Of a DNA stretch of 64,000 nt, positions 1-12,464 are shown in pieces; the first letter of the stretch is position 1; the number at the start of each line of letters is the position of its first letter. Under the pieces are notes generated by a model, which saw only the letters and a program-made list of their open reading frames with translations, did not search any database and was not told the DNA's origin. The stretch comes from Eukaryota sp. TZLM1-RC (Eukaryota > Metamonada: BaSk clade), in NCBI GenBank assembly GCA_040285825.1, contig JAUPSS010000014.1, forward strand, positions 324,321 to 388,320. Reading direction: 5' to 3'. Both the position numbers and the translations under genes were made by a program.

Positions 1-2456
1 GCTTTGTCAGCTTTAAGTCCCGGAGTTAAAGCACCCAACAATAAAAATACAATAGATAAACTAAAAATAATTCATCCTTATGAAGACCCTATAATGGATC
101 AAAATTTTTACGGCACATACTGGGAAAATTATCCATTGATGCCATCAGAAGTTTGTTCGGTGATCAAAAAGAGACCACGCGGTAAGTCTGCCGGACTTTC
201 TGGTATTACTATTGATCATGTAAAAGCCGTAATTATTTATTCAGAGGATTGTCTTGGTTTATTAACCAAATTTTTCAACAAAATATTGTCTGGTCAACTC
301 AAATACCCAGAAGAATTAAGAAGTTCTCGTTTGACTGCACTTGTCAAAAATTCAAAAATGGATGTTCGTCCTATTGCAGTCTCTGAGAGCTTACATAATA
401 TTTTTTCTGCGTGTTGCGTAAGCAGGTTCAATGAGAAAGCAAAAAAAATTTATTACCCTTTCAATATGGTATTAATACCACAGATGGAGTCTCTTCAGCG
501 ATATTTGCTACTGATGTTTTATTTCGCCAAAATGAATCCAATGTTTGTATGTCATTGGATTTTAGTAATGCTTTCAATTCACTAAGTCGTCGCAGTATCT
601 ATGGTGCTCTATTGCAATATATGCCGGAATTAATACCGTATTTTCAATCAACATATTGCACATATTCTAATTTACATTTTGGTAATAACATTTTGAGTTC
701 ATAAAGTGGTGTAAAACAAGGAGATCCGTTAGGACCTCTTTTGTTTTGTTTGGCCATTCATCCTATTTTACTGCAAATTCAAGAGATGTTTCCTTCACTG
801 AAAATGATTACATTTATGGATGATGTTGTGCTTATTGGTGATTTAAATATTGTGAAACAAGCAACTGTATGTTTTAAAGAATTATTTATGAAAATTGGTC
901 TCCGACTTAATTTACTTAAATGTGTTTTGTTATCGAATTCTCCAGTTTCCACAATAGTTGATGGTATTGAAATTCAAGCCAAATTATATTCAATTGATGC
1001 TATTCGTCATTTGGGTTCGTTTACAGGAAATAATGATGAAATTACCAAAAAATTGTTTGAAAAGTTGAACTCAATTTCTGACAAAATTGACCGAATGATG
1101 AATTTAGATATAAAAAAACACATCAAATTTACCATTGTAAGATTGTGTTTTAGTTCCAATTTTAATCATATATTTCGATCTACAAATCCTCTCGCCACTA
1201 GACCTTTGGCTCAGAAGTTTAATGAGTTACGTGCAAAAGTTCTGTCTCAATTACTGGGATGTAACATGTTTCAAATTCCAGATCATGCTTACCTTAGTCC
1301 ACATTATGGCGGTTTAGGGTGGACGAAGGCTTCTATTCTTACCTCGTGTGCTTTTGTTGGTGGATGCAGAAATGCAATCTTTGAGTTTTCCGAATGATTT
1401 GCAGATTGGGAAGATTTATTGATGACAACGCAAAGTTCCACTGTTTTTGCATTAAATGAAGAAATTTCAAAAATTGATGTAGACAAATGTGGTCGATGTT
1501 TTCCCCAATCATTCAATGGCAATCTTCCAGAAAAAAATGTTTTAAATTTGAAGTACACTCTTCGAACATTACAGAAACGATTGACTGGAATGTATGAAAA
1601 AGATCTTTATAATAATATATGCAGCTCGGCTGTTTTAAATCAAGATCTTCACTCATTGTTATTGGAAAAGGGTGTTTGTGAAAACAAGTCGTCAGATTCT
1701 TCACTTTTTGTAACCATTGTACCACGAAGATTTGGACTGTGTGCCACTAATGAAGCATTTGTAACAAAAATGAGATTATATTTGAACATCCCCATTAATC
1801 AATTATTATCAAAAGAAAAATGTATTTGTTCGAATTCACCTCAACTCACTTTGCACCATGCTCTGAATTGCTCTAAATTGATAACTTATCGTTTTTCATT
1901 ACATGATGCTGTTAGAGACACTGTTTTCAATATGGCACAAACTGCAAGGATATCGTGTATCAAAGAGCCCCTGCTGAAGGAAACACTTTCTCTGAATAAT
2001 TTTGGTTCTGATGATAGAGGTGATGTATACTGTGATTGGATTGATAATTCTGAAGCTATTGTTGACTTTGTCTCATGTAATGTTGCAAATGATACTTTGG
2101 TTCACACAAGAAAACTTAATCCTGTGGCTGCTCTGGATTTCAAAGCAAAAGAGAAACATAGAAAATATGATAAAGATATTGAAGAGGCTAATGTCGATAG
2201 AAATACACAGCTGGTTTTTATTGCTTTCCCATTTTCGATAAATGGAAGATTATCAGTTGAAGCAGAAACTTTTTTGAATGACTTCCAAAAATGGTGCAAG
2301 AAAAAACAATGAAAAGATTTGATATTTTTTTATGGCGCTCACGGATTCAATTTGCAATTATTAATAGATTACCACGGTTTTTCAATCGAATAAGAGAAGC
2401 TTTGGCTAGACAGCAAGCAGATCAAGATTTTGTAGAGGAAATCTTGGTTCAATGAT
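1..2456 (+). mobile_element. Non-LTR retroelement, A family: RT plus C-terminal restriction-like endonuclease, 5' end outside window, broken
   Basis: Reverse transcriptase and endonuclease part of a LINE-like element. RT motif A (LDFSNAFN) is near 558-582, motif B (KQGDPLGPLLF) near 715-750 and the catalytic FMDD near 814-828. Past the thumb, a C-x-C then H/H/C cluster (near 1831-1875) precedes an endonuclease-like block with RGDV near 2018, VDF near 2064 and an EKHRKYD lysine/tyrosine stretch near 2150; this order is known for R2/CRE-like elements with a restriction-like endonuclease. The copy is dead: the frame shifts near 455, in-frame stops lie at about 702 and 1395, and the last ~48 codons (2311-2456, FDIFLWRSRIQF) are in another frame. 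The 3' UTR includes GTCCCATTAG, which recurs near 35810. No poly(A) tail is obvious. Exact clade is inferred. Confidence 0.85.
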
Positions 2457-2510
2457 AGTCGTCCCATTAGTTATGAGTTAATTTAATTAAGTGTGCATGT
2501 TCAATAAATA

Positions 2511-4405
2511 TTGATTTATGCTTATATGGATGACATTTTTATTATTGGTTTTTTTGAGAGCATTTGTAGGGTTTCTGAAAACATTGCTGCGAACTACAAA
2601 GACATTGGATTAGCCTTGAATCCAACCAAATGTCTCTTGATTGGAAGAACAAAACAATTTTTGTTGATTGAGCACCATCAGAATGATGATGCTCAGATTT
2701 CCTTTATTAATTATGACCAACAAACGTTCAAGTTTCTTGGATGTTGGTTAGGTAATTTGGCTGAAATTTATTCCCAGTTGAACAATTTATTGGAGAATTT
2801 TGATAAGGATCTTAGTTTTATTGTTGAATGTGATATTGAAAAACACATCAAATTTTTTATTTTAAAAATTTGTTATTCTGGAAAAATCACTCATATTTTG
2901 AGGTCAACTCCACCTTCAGTGTATCATGATTTTTGCAGCTCTTTCAACAAACTTCGGGTCAACTTTCTTTCTTCTTTATTGGAAATAAATGAGTCTTTAA
3001 TTCGAAGTCATGTATTTTGTTCTGCTAAATTGGGTGGAATTCTTTTCACTAAATCTTCAATTTTATGTAAAGCAGCTTTTTTAGGAGGTGGAAAAAATTA
3101 TATATTTGAATTTTTCCAAAGCTTCCCTTATGTTGTTCATCTGATCCATGATGAATCGAATTTATTTAAATCAACTTCAATTTGAATTAGATAATTTGCC
3201 TAGTGATATCTGGATTCAGTGTTTTCCTCAAATTGTTCAAGAAATTTCCAACCGATCGCTTCCAAATTTACGTTTTTGCTTGAAAAAGCTTCAGCACCGT
3301 CTGGTTAAAGTATATGAAGGCTTGGATTATGAAGTAAGATTTGGTTTGGGCAAAATTGAAAATCCCACTTTCGGAAATTTTTTAAAGGACGTTAGTGATA
3401 GTTCTGCTACTACTTTTGTGACGCAAATTTTTTGTGTATATGGACTTTTGTTAAAAAACAATGAATGGCTTTTGAACATGTGTTTTCGTTGTTTTCTGTG
3501 GCCAAACAATTTGCCTAATCATTTGACATGTAAATGTGGTAAACTTCTTTTGTTTACTCATCTTTTGAACGTCAAGCAGTTTATTACATTTAAAAGTAAA
3601 GTACATAATAATGTCAGGGACCAGATTTATGTAAGGTGTAAATCATATTGAGTAGATTCCTTTTTAGAGCCTTTGTTATCAAAATTAATTCTTGATGACC
3701 CCAATATTGTTAGTATGCGCTACACCAGAGCTTCTATGGGTTTGACAAGAGGTGATCTGGTTGTTCGCGGCTTAAATGGTAGTTTTACTATTTTAGACGC
3801 CATGTCCATTGATCCTTGTAATTCTTCCAACGAACATTTCATTAACTCGGATGTAAATAATCCTCTTCTTGCTGGCGAAACATATAAAATTGCTAAATAT
3901 GCGAAACCCATTTCCTCAGTGAATGAAAATTCTCATGTCCAATATTGATGCCGTTAGGCAGAAATACCAAAGAAGTAAAGAGAGAAAAAAGAACTTTATT
4001 AATAGAAATACTTGTTCTTGAACAAGTGCCACATCATCATGTGAATTTCTCATCTGTCTACCAAGTTAGTTTATCAGTAACAACAACATTATAATTTATG
4101 TCCCTTTGTTTTTTTTGCTTGGATCTCTAGGTGAGGCTGCTATGGCTTTCCTGGAGGATTTTGTTGTAGTTGTGAAGAAAAGGACTGGAAGAATTTTCAA
4201 TCGTGTTTACTGGCAAAACAGGATTGTATTTTCTATTTTAAAGGAAATGGTTAAACTGATTTCTGATTCACTCTCTTCTTTTGAGAAATTTTCTGAATCT
4301 TAAGCAATTAATTGTTTTAAAGCAGGGGAGACAGATTTTGAGGATGTGGAGCTTTAGTTGTGTATTTTATGTTTTCATATTTGTTGTTGAATAAAAAGAA
4401 TTTGT
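2511..4405 (+). mobile_element. 5'-truncated non-LTR retroelement, B family, broken and interrupted by a repeat
   Basis: This copy starts abruptly inside the RT palm (AYMDDIFIIG at about 2518-2550), as expected for 5' truncation by target-primed reverse transcription. It runs through thumb, a C-x-C zinc-like cluster near 3529 (CKCGKLLLFTHLL) and an endonuclease block with RGDLVVRG near 3751. The C terminus (VYWQNRIVFSI near 4207-4245) differs from the A family and recurs at 9.2 and 30.2 kb. An AATAAA-type signal follows near 4391. Frameshifts near 3150 and stops at 3651 and 3946 break it, and a 142-bp repeat is inserted at 3947-4088. A and B share domain order but differ at the end of the protein and in the 3' UTR, so they are two lineages. 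Confidence 0.8.
3947..4088. repeat. 142-bp dispersed repeat, copy 1
   Basis: Begins GATGCCGTTAGGCAGAAAT and ends near TTTATCAGTAAC. It is clearly similar over its whole length to 12465-12605. Removing it rejoins retroelement coding sequence on both sides (HVQY before, NLCPFVFF after), so it inserted into the B-family copy. No ORF, no terminal inverted repeat and no tRNA-like box was recognised; it could be a SINE or a MITE remnant. Confidence 0.7.
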
Positions 4406-4850
4406 TTGATCTCTATTTCTATCAGTATAAGCTTCCTCAATATTTTTGTCATATTTTCAATGTTTTTCTTTCGCTTTATATTAAGGAGCCTCTACAGGAT
4501 TTTCCTTCTTTGAACCAAAATTGTATTTACAACATTTCAGGAAACAAAATAAAACAACTTCAGAGTTACCAATCCAAAAGCTGTAAATATCACCTCTGTC
4601 ATCAGAACCAATTATTTCATGGAAAGGATTTTTTCGCAGAGACGTATTGATACACAAGACTCTTGGATTTCTGACCTCATTTAAAACATTGTTTGCTACA
4701 GCAACATGTAATGAAGAACCAGAAGTTGTCAATATAGGAAAATTAGAACATGACAAAAGGTGAGCCGGGATCAATACAAACAAATAGAGTATTCTTGTTT
4801 TAAAAGTTGGTGAATTAGTATATTTAGATGAAACCTCATTTTTGTTACAA
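4405..4850 (-). mobile_element. A-family retroelement fragment (endonuclease end)
   Basis: On the minus strand the translation carries SDDRGDIYSFWIGNSEVV and then YKAKEKH-KYDKNIEEAY in another frame, matching the endonuclease end of the A-family copy at 1800-2200. It abuts the end of the B-family copy at about 4405 and the end of the Crinkler unit at 4850, where the RT sequence TGTAACAAAAATGA begins. Several stops and frame changes make it a relic. Confidence 0.7.
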
Positions 4851-7848
4851 ACCAGTTCAACAAAATTAGTTTATGAATCTGCCAAACTCATTATCCAAAC
4901 TACTATAAAACCTTATAAAAAATATGATATTCTAAACTTTTGCTGAAACTTTGCTTGAATCATCACGCAATTCTCCGAATGAATCCCTTAAAATGTGACT
5001 TATTTTCCAAAATCAAAAGTGAGTTGAATGGCGACAAGAAAGAATTTGATTTCCATCAGAACTTTGTTGAATACCGTAAACCAACCAATATCAATATCGT
5101 ATTTATTTATAAAAACACCCAAACTAAAGTCTTGGCATTGATTTTGGAGGTTCCGATGATGACAGCATACTTTGTGATCTTTGTGGAAATCTATTAGGGT
5201 TCTGTGACCTTGTCCACACAATGGAGTAATCATCATCAGTTTGAAAACCCAAGTGGGCTTGTTCAATACCAGCTTTGAAATCTTGCACTGCGGTAGCTAC
5301 CATCTGGAACTTTTCATTGTTTAAAACATAAAAGAAATCATCCTCTAGGGGACGGCGGGGAGAAAACTCAACTGTAGAAAAGTCTGTTGACTGAATGGAG
5401 AGCAGGAGTGAAGCTGAAAAATGTGGTTTTTCTGGATTGTAGTAGATTGACCTTGGTGTTCTCAGATGTTCTGCAACGTTTTTCCTTGATCTAATCTCTC
5501 CAGTCTTGATTTGTATCTGCAGTACTCCAAGATAATCGGCCGCATAATTGTTCCTTATGGCTTTCACTATCTCCTCCACTGTTGGAAAATCGTGGGATTC
5601 AGAGGGCTTAAACACAACAGGGACAATAGCATCAATATCCGCTGTTCCGGGCGGGAGAACCACTATTGTTCGATGGATAAAGGCTCCCAGAAGCATAAAA
5701 TAGAAGTCTTGGGGTTCTTGAAGGTCAACAGTGGTCAACATTGATTCACAAATACTTATATATCCAGCAGCATTCAGTTTTCTAGTATTTTTTGATGAAG
5801 GTAATCGATAACAATGACAATTCTCCTCTAAGAATAAACGTAGAGGAATCGGATACAAGTGTGAGAAAAGTTGAAAATTGGCAGGTATTTGGATTAACGA
5901 GTTGAAATTTAATTGACTGAATTGAAACAAATAGAGGAGAACACCAACACAAACAGGCTCGATAAGGATTCCCAAGGTTGTAGGAGCAACATGAGTAGTG
6001 AGAAGCTCCTTCATGATATCAATCAATGTTGACTGCCATGGTGCACTTGCTTTCAAATGTAGATAATTCCATGCAAAATGGGACAGAATAGGATCAACAG
6101 TGGGAAGAAGATAGGAGAAAACTCTATTTCCAAAATTGGAAGGAAAGAATTTGATAACGGCAAAGGAACAATGAACAAAATGGGAGAGTAGTGACTCATG
6201 TATAGCAACACCCTCTAGAATAAGAGAGAGGACAATGGCAGCATCTTTTGGAAGGACAGTACTATTGAAGGCATTTTCCACCTTCAAATTTACCTGAGTA
6301 GCAAAAAACATGAGTGAACTTGAATTGAGCGCATATGTTAACCATAGAGGTCTACAACTAACAGCATTTCTGAGAGACAGAAGTGGAGACACCAACGTTT
6401 GAAAATACCCTGATTGTGATTGGGGAGGAAACAACTGAAACATTCCCGTTGAAAGTGGAGGTAGTGTGGTGCCGCATTGCACATGACTAACCATGTAAGG
6501 TTTCAACATGGGAGTTCTATAAGCACCTTCCTTCACTGCATCATGGCAAAAATGACGAAGAGAAGTGTGTGTTCCTGCAACCACAACTAGTAATTGAAAA
6601 TGTTGTGTAAATAGATTTCGTGCAGCATGGCGCAAACAGCGATATAGATTCCATTCACTATCCATCCCGTTTGTTCCTGTGTTGAGACAGTTGTTGATTA
6701 GGGACACCGCACTTGAATCGATTAAACTGCTGACCTCATCAGCAAATAGGACATATACAAATTCACGGGAGTGGTTCCGCTGAAGCAGTTGCACTAACGT
6801 CTCCGTCATGGCAGATATCGGCTCATTCTGCCGAAAATGGCCATTGAAAAGTTCCTTTGCCTGATCGACAACATTGTGGAAGGCTTCAACATACTCAGAT
6901 CTTTTTCGTCACCCCTTTCCAATCAGTTGGCTGTTCAGAGAGGAAAGATGCAATGATCATACACTGACAAGCAAATACAAACATTTTTACTCGTTCCCCT
7001 CTTTCCTCTTGTTGACAGGCCACTGGAACTAATGATTGAACAAAGGAAATTACACTAGGATCTGAAGGCGGCCAGGTATCTAATATGTCTCCAGTTTTTG
7101 AGTATCTTGGGAAAGTAAAGTATGATGCCTTGTATTTGGTGTCGTTTTGTAGCCTGCTACATGTTTCGATCATAAATCTGGTCTTGCCCATACCAGTTGA
7201 GTTGATAAGAGGTAGTACATTGGAATGGTAATTTAAAAGCAGATTAGCAGATGTATACTGAGGTAGTAGTTTCATAAACGTCTGGTAATGTCCAATATCT
7301 ACATAGTCAGGAACCAAAAGATCTTGTTGCAGATTTCGTGCTATTTGATCTGGTCTGTCTACTTCTATACTCTCTTGTACAAGGTGGAAAACATGCAGGG
7401 GAGGTTCAGTGGGTGCTTTGTGTAATGATAGTAGACTTGAATCAACGTTGAGCATCAAAATCAGTGGTTCCAATGAATTGAGGTATACGTCCTCTACTTG
7501 GTTCACTGGAAATCCTGCACGTCGTGCTTTCATATGAAATCGTAAAGGGTCTTTCACCTGATTATCAGGACCGCTCATCTCTTGGAGCAATGATACAAAC
7601 TTTGGAAGGTCATGAAAATACAGAGTCGTTTCTGTAGGCATGTTGCTGGTAGAAGGATAAACTGTAGATAGTGGTAATGAATTCAGAAAGAGGATATCAC
7701 AATATTATGGTCCTTCTCTGACTATAAAATTACTTCTCTGTGGAGTTCCTGCGATGCAAGACGTAGACGCTGTTGAATGTGATAGTTGGATGAAGCAAAT
7801 TAGTAGTATTTTTAATTATATCAAATAATGAGAAATAATTTAGATTGT
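4850..7848 (-). repeat. Crinkler duplication unit, copy 1 (inverted relative to 31433-34500)
   Basis: About 3.0 kb closely similar, on the opposite strand, to 31433-34500. The shared sequence includes the Crinkler coding region, about 200 bp upstream from ACAATCTAAATTATT, and about 270 bp after the stop codon. The match stops where retroelement sequence (TGTAACAAAAATGA) begins in both copies. Copy 2 is longer because of a 69-bp insertion in its upstream part. Confidence 0.85.
5124..7641 (-). pseudogene. Crinkler-type P-loop NTPase, frameshifted copy
   Basis: Reads as the same protein as the intact copy at 31711-34227, with a few per cent amino-acid differences, but a one-base length change in an A-run near 6900 shifts the frame: the first part ends with WKGVTKKI (7641 to 6895) and the rest is open from MTETLVQ (6809 to 5124). 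Walker A (STGMGKTRF) lies in the first part and a Walker B-like strand (FVYVLFADEV) in the second. The break separates the two NTPase halves, so it probably makes no working protein unless the base count is a sequencing error. Crinkler (CRN/CR) proteins are known as secreted or nuclear effectors with an NTPase and a variable C-terminal domain; the function here is not known. Confidence 0.8.
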
Positions 7849-8930
7849 CTGTCAATCCAAAAACAAACTTAAGCATGCTGTTGGTTCGTGCCACTCACGT
7901 TACAGTATCAAAACAATGGTTGTTATCTTGTGACCAAATAGATGGACCGTGAAGTGTGTGGAATATAGTTGTGATTCCGAAATACGTAGCACACTCTAGA
8001 ATAGTGTAAAGACTAACACGAACGCATAATACATTACAAATATGGCCAGTATTCAAACAAAAGTCGATACAAAATTTTTTTGATAACGTAGACATTACAC
8101 AAGATGATGAACATAGTTTTTGGCTATTGAAACAAACTATATTAAGATTTGAGAGCAAAACAAGTAACTATTGATATAACCCTTGGATGCCACGTAAACA
8201 ACTTTGCTATGTTGCCTATGATATTATACTTAATGCTGTTTTCACTCTTTGAAGGGGTAATCCATCACCCACTTTTCCCAAACCAAATAATCTCTTCACG
8301 ATTTGCAACCATGTTTTTAATTATCTGGACAAAATTGCTGAACCTCCTTTGGCGACAGATATAAAAGTCAATGCGATCAAGGCGAATGGCTTTTCTTTTT
8401 CCTTGATTAAGATGATAATCCATTAAACTTCAACTGCCAGTGTTGTCTCTGTGAAGATTTCCAGTAAGTCAAGTTCCAGTTCAATAGGTTGAGCAACATC
8501 GACAAACATTGTTGTTATTGATATAAGATACTGATAATAGACCTGAACAGAATAGCAGTATGGAATCAGTTGACTCAACGGAGGAGCGAACATCATCAAG
8601 TGAGGCTTGGGTGCTATGACTAATGCCTGAATTCAGTGATCCACCAGCTTGACCAGCTGTCCAACAGACTAGATTCCGGTAGCTGAACTCGATGGCCATG
8701 CAGAAAGTGTCGAAATTCTCGAAAGGCCTTTGATGCTACCTGGGGTGCTAGTTGCTTTCTGCTACTGGGTCCTGAATTGCTTGCAATCAGTACGTGGAAT
8801 TATTCTACTTTACCTGCGGCTTGGGTCTTCTTCATTTGTCATGATATTTGTGATACTTATCCTCACACGAAAAAGCGAATAATTTTGAATTTGGATAAGT
8901 CAACCGTACCTTTAATTTCCAGGTATAATG
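7849..8930. other. Intergenic, probably decayed mobile DNA
   Basis: No gene recognised. Short open frames on both strands (longest about 87 codons at 7895-8158, minus) show no motif I know and begin with non-ATG or weak contexts. The segment lies between the Crinkler unit and a B-family retroelement end, so it may be older insertions. Confidence 0.4.
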
Positions 8931-9400
8931 GAATTCAATGGAATAAAATCAACCATTACATTTTTTTGCAAAAACTCCGATCATTATTCTTGATTCTTGG
9001 ACTTCTTCTATTGAATGTTGAATTAATGTTGATGCAAATAATTCTCTTCTTGTTCAGACAAATACATCATTGCTAAATATACAAAACCTTTGTTTTTTGC
9101 TAATGAAATTTCTCATGCTCTACATAATCTTAGCTAATGTTGCTTTGGCATTCTTTGGCGATTTAAGTGTACTCGCTAAGCAAATGGCTCGGGCATTTTT
9201 CACTCATGTTTACTGGCAAAACAAGTTTGTGAATTCAATTTAACAGTGTGGTGAAATTAATTTGTGATTCTTTGTCTTCCTGTGGGCAATTTTCAGAATC
9301 TTTAACTGCTACGAGGTATGTTTTCAAGACGTGGAGATTAAGGTGTGTTTTTGATTGTTCTGTTTTTCTTCATTGCTTAATAAAAGAAATTTAGTCTTTT
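8930..9400 (+). mobile_element. B-family retroelement 3'-end fragment
   Basis: Frames with several stops give NVDANNSLL, IAKYTKPLFFANE and then FFTHVYWQNKFVNSI, matching the endonuclease end and C terminus of the copy at 3800-4300. A TTAATAAAAGAAATTTAG end near 9378 resembles the 3' end at 4390-4405. Strongly 5'-truncated and decayed. Confidence 0.65.
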
Positions 9401-9840
9401 CATGTGAAATAAATTAAAGAAGACTGTGATAATTATCTCAAATTTTGAGCTTTGAAAGACTGAAATGCCCAATTTTTAGAATCACACTTACTGATTAAAG
9501 CAAATTGTAGTCAGTCCCAGAAAGTAAATTTCCTCATTTTTTAAAAAGAAATACTGGCTCCAACCTTGGGATTCTGTTTTTGCCCGGTGTACACTACGGT
9601 GTGCACTATGAAGTATTAAGTAAAACATCAGAATTACAAAGTAGTTGTGGTTTTTGCTTTTTTTGTTTATGCATTGAATTCATTATTGGCAAAAAAATTG
9701 CGTGTCTAAAAGAATTAAGGTAAAAAACGTGATTGAAATTTGTTTATAAACCATAATGACAGCATTATTAATAGGAAAGGCGGAGTGTAAATTTTCTCAG
9801 CTTAAACATGAGAAAAACACTATGACTGAATTGTCAATGA
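9401..9840. other. Intergenic, no feature seen
   Basis: AT-rich sequence without a coding frame, repeat or RNA gene that I can support. Confidence 0.4.
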
Positions 9841-12110
9841 TGTTGAAACGAAGCTCTAATTCAGATAGAGTACACAGAACACAGGCGAGTGCACCAGCAC
9901 CTTTAGGGCCAATATTGTTTGACTGAAGATTCATAGTAGTTATAGAACCATCCAAATCGTCACCTAATCATTCAATCCATCCCAATTCATAATTTGACTC
10001 GATGTCATCAAGAATATTTTTTCCACGCATTGGCTGTTTCATTTCACCATGTTCCTTCACTTTTGGCATTCCTTCATTATTAAGTGAAACTGTGTTGGGT
10101 GAATTCCTTGTGTGAAAATGGTTGTGTAGCTGCTTTCAAGGTATCAGTTCCATGGGTAATAGTTCCTACTCCTCCAAAATTTTTCTTTCGAAAAAATTGC
10201 TGTTTGCTAGATTTACTATCAACTTTCTTTCTGTCACGTATTGGTAAATGGTCTAATGAAGCCAATTCCATATGTAATGTCGATTGTGTTAATACTACAT
10301 CCACATCACATATGATGACGTGAACACCTTCCTAAAGAGGCAAGTCACGTTTAGCTACTGCTAACATCTCTTTTGTATTAAATCAATTGGTGAATTGTCA
10401 GTGTTCTCAATTAGATCCATTATTGCAAAGTACCTAATTCCAAGTTCCTTGGAATAACAATGTAATGAAGCTCTAATAGTTCCATTATTTTCAGTGTAAC
10501 ACGAACTTCTGAGCCAGCATTATTTATAAATTCACTATCAATCAATCAAGTGCACAATGACAAAGTGGCATGTTATCGAAAGTTAATCAATCCACAACAC
10601 GTAATTTGTTCTTAAAAGCAGTCAAAACAGACCAAACCTCTGACATACTTCGTCTTTGGCTAAAATGAAACTCTAAACATTGAGAAAGTAAAGAGCACAA
10701 ACTTAAAGGTAGGTCTTGATGCAGAGGAATAGACGGATGAGTACCAGAAGTTAGGTTATCGATAATAATTTGCTTATTGCGGTTTCCATGTACTATGCCC
10801 TGCCAAATACTTTGACCAGTAAAGACAAATAGTAATTTCTTTCACCTGAAGCTTGCTCTGGACTAGTGCAACTGGGAGTAACAACTCTTTTCAATCAAAG
10901 AAGGAGACATGGTAAACCGGTGTTTTTCCCACTTCCCCAGTCAATTGATACAGGAACTCTGTCTCTAAACAAGATGTTATCTGGCTTTGGGTCCCTGTGA
11001 AAAAAATGGCATTCGTGACACGTGGCAAGAGTTTTGCTCTTAATTTTTCAAACTTTATCTCTAAGTGTAAAACGTGAAAGTATTTCCATAACCTTCTTCT
11101 TAAACTTGAACAATACCAAATACTCTCGGAACAGAAGGAACGCTGGGAAGAGATATTCAAATGCGGTATTCTCTTGCAAGATCAGCAGATATGCTTTTAT
11201 CATCAACATAAAATTTGATTGCAACATTGGCTAAGCTGTATTCAGCAAATACTTCTGCTTGGCCACTATGAATTCTGGAATTCCAATCAACATCCAGGTC
11301 TTCAGTTTATCAATTCCTAGTTGTTCATCACTACTCTGTAATTGTATAATCTCCTTTTCCTTTCCTTCTTTTTCTTTCAAACATGTCATCATTTCTGCTT
11401 TAAGTTCTTCCCTAACTGTGGTCGCATTTGCTTCAACAATTCTGATTGTTGATCACTGATTTGTCCCAAAATTGGCTGGTCATAAGCAGCAAATGCTGAC
11501 ATAAAAAGTCTTCATCATGAGTAATAATACGTTCTATCTGGATTCTATCACAAGATTTCGTGACGTTCATAGTTTCTTATACAATGATGATGACATCAAT
11601 TTAAAAACTCAAATTCTCAAATTTGACTAATTCTCAGTTTGACAAGTAAATAGCTTGTTGTGTTTTTCAAACTGCCTCTTGAACCTCTCTCAGGCAAATG
11701 CCCTTTTGTACCACTTTGAGCCATTATTCTGGTTCAGACAGGTGGTGATTTTGTTCGTAAGAGCTACAAAGCTATCAATGGTGTAGCAAACAGCGGCAGA
11801 GTTTGAAAGATCGGGAAGCTTCTCTAAGGGAGAGAAGGTAGCCTTGGTGAGACAAAGAACGCGGGCAGCTAAGACCGCCGATTGAGAACGGTTGTACTTG
11901 ACTTGTTTGAGGACAGAGAATACCTGCCTTTTGACACTTCCTATCGGATTTAGAATTAGGTAAGGCAGAATGTTTGGCGATGAGGTCAGCAGCAGTGATA
12001 ATTGGAGGGGACACCAGATCGACCAACATGTTATAGTTCCATTCCGTAAGGTTCAGAGGAACATTGGATATTGAAAGCAAAGCGTTGAGATCAGGCTCTT
12101 GTCGTCACAT
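9840..12110 (-). pseudogene. Decayed protein kinase with helical N terminus and leucine-rich repeat
   Basis: Read on the minus strand, pieces appear in protein order but in changing frames. Near 12100-11640 lies a helix-rich N-terminal region (AVCYTIDSFVALTNKI, then RFKRQFEKHNKLF). Near 11460-11300 is a coiled-coil-like stretch (LKAEMMTCLKEKEGKEKEII). The kinase N-lobe follows with GQAEVF and VAIKF near 11280-11200, the catalytic loop HRDPKPDNILF near 11001-10970, and DWG in place of DFG near 10945. C-lobe residues (LLSQCLEFHFSQRRSMSEV) lie near 10690-10640. An RNase-inhibitor-type leucine-rich repeat (NLQSNNIGPKGAGALA) sits at about 9925-9875. Many stops break it. Coiled-coil kinases joined to such repeats are common in protists; the cognate ligand is unknown. 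Confidence 0.65.
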
Positions 12111-12464
12111 TAATGATCCTTTTAGGTGAAATTTCAATTGTATATTTTTACAATTAAAATCAATAATTCAGGGCTTCACAACACAAATATTGATTTTGTC
12201 AATGACATTAATTTTTTCGGTAGATCAGAGTCATCTGTTCTGTTACTTTCCCAAATGATTTTTTCTGCTGTCGAATAATCTAATTGTTTAGTTACAGCTG
12301 TTGAAAAATTTGGTGCTCTTTGTTATTCAAAAATAAATCGAGTATCACGGATTTTCAACTTCCTTCGTTGATGAACAAAGAGAAACATTTCAGGGGTTTT
12401 AGGTAAATAATACCCTGAGAGCATCATGTGATGACGAACAATAAGCTATCTATTAAGGACATTT
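12111..12464. other. Intergenic, unassigned
   Basis: Plus-strand translation has a fairly long open stretch around 12180-12360 but with stops and no recognisable motif. Possibly mobile-element debris, since a dispersed repeat and retroelement fragment follow. Confidence 0.3.

Noticed and set aside
4940-5197. 85-codon frame present in both Crinkler units, antisense to the gene end
   Set aside because: Conservation follows from the recent duplication; no motif and it overlaps the Crinkler 3' end.
5511-5744. 77-codon plus-strand frame in the Crinkler pseudogene
   Set aside because: Antisense shadow, repeated in the other copy only because of the duplication.
7895-8158. 87-codon minus-strand frame upstream of the Crinkler pseudogene
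   Set aside because: No homologous motif, and absent from the matching position of Crinkler copy 2.
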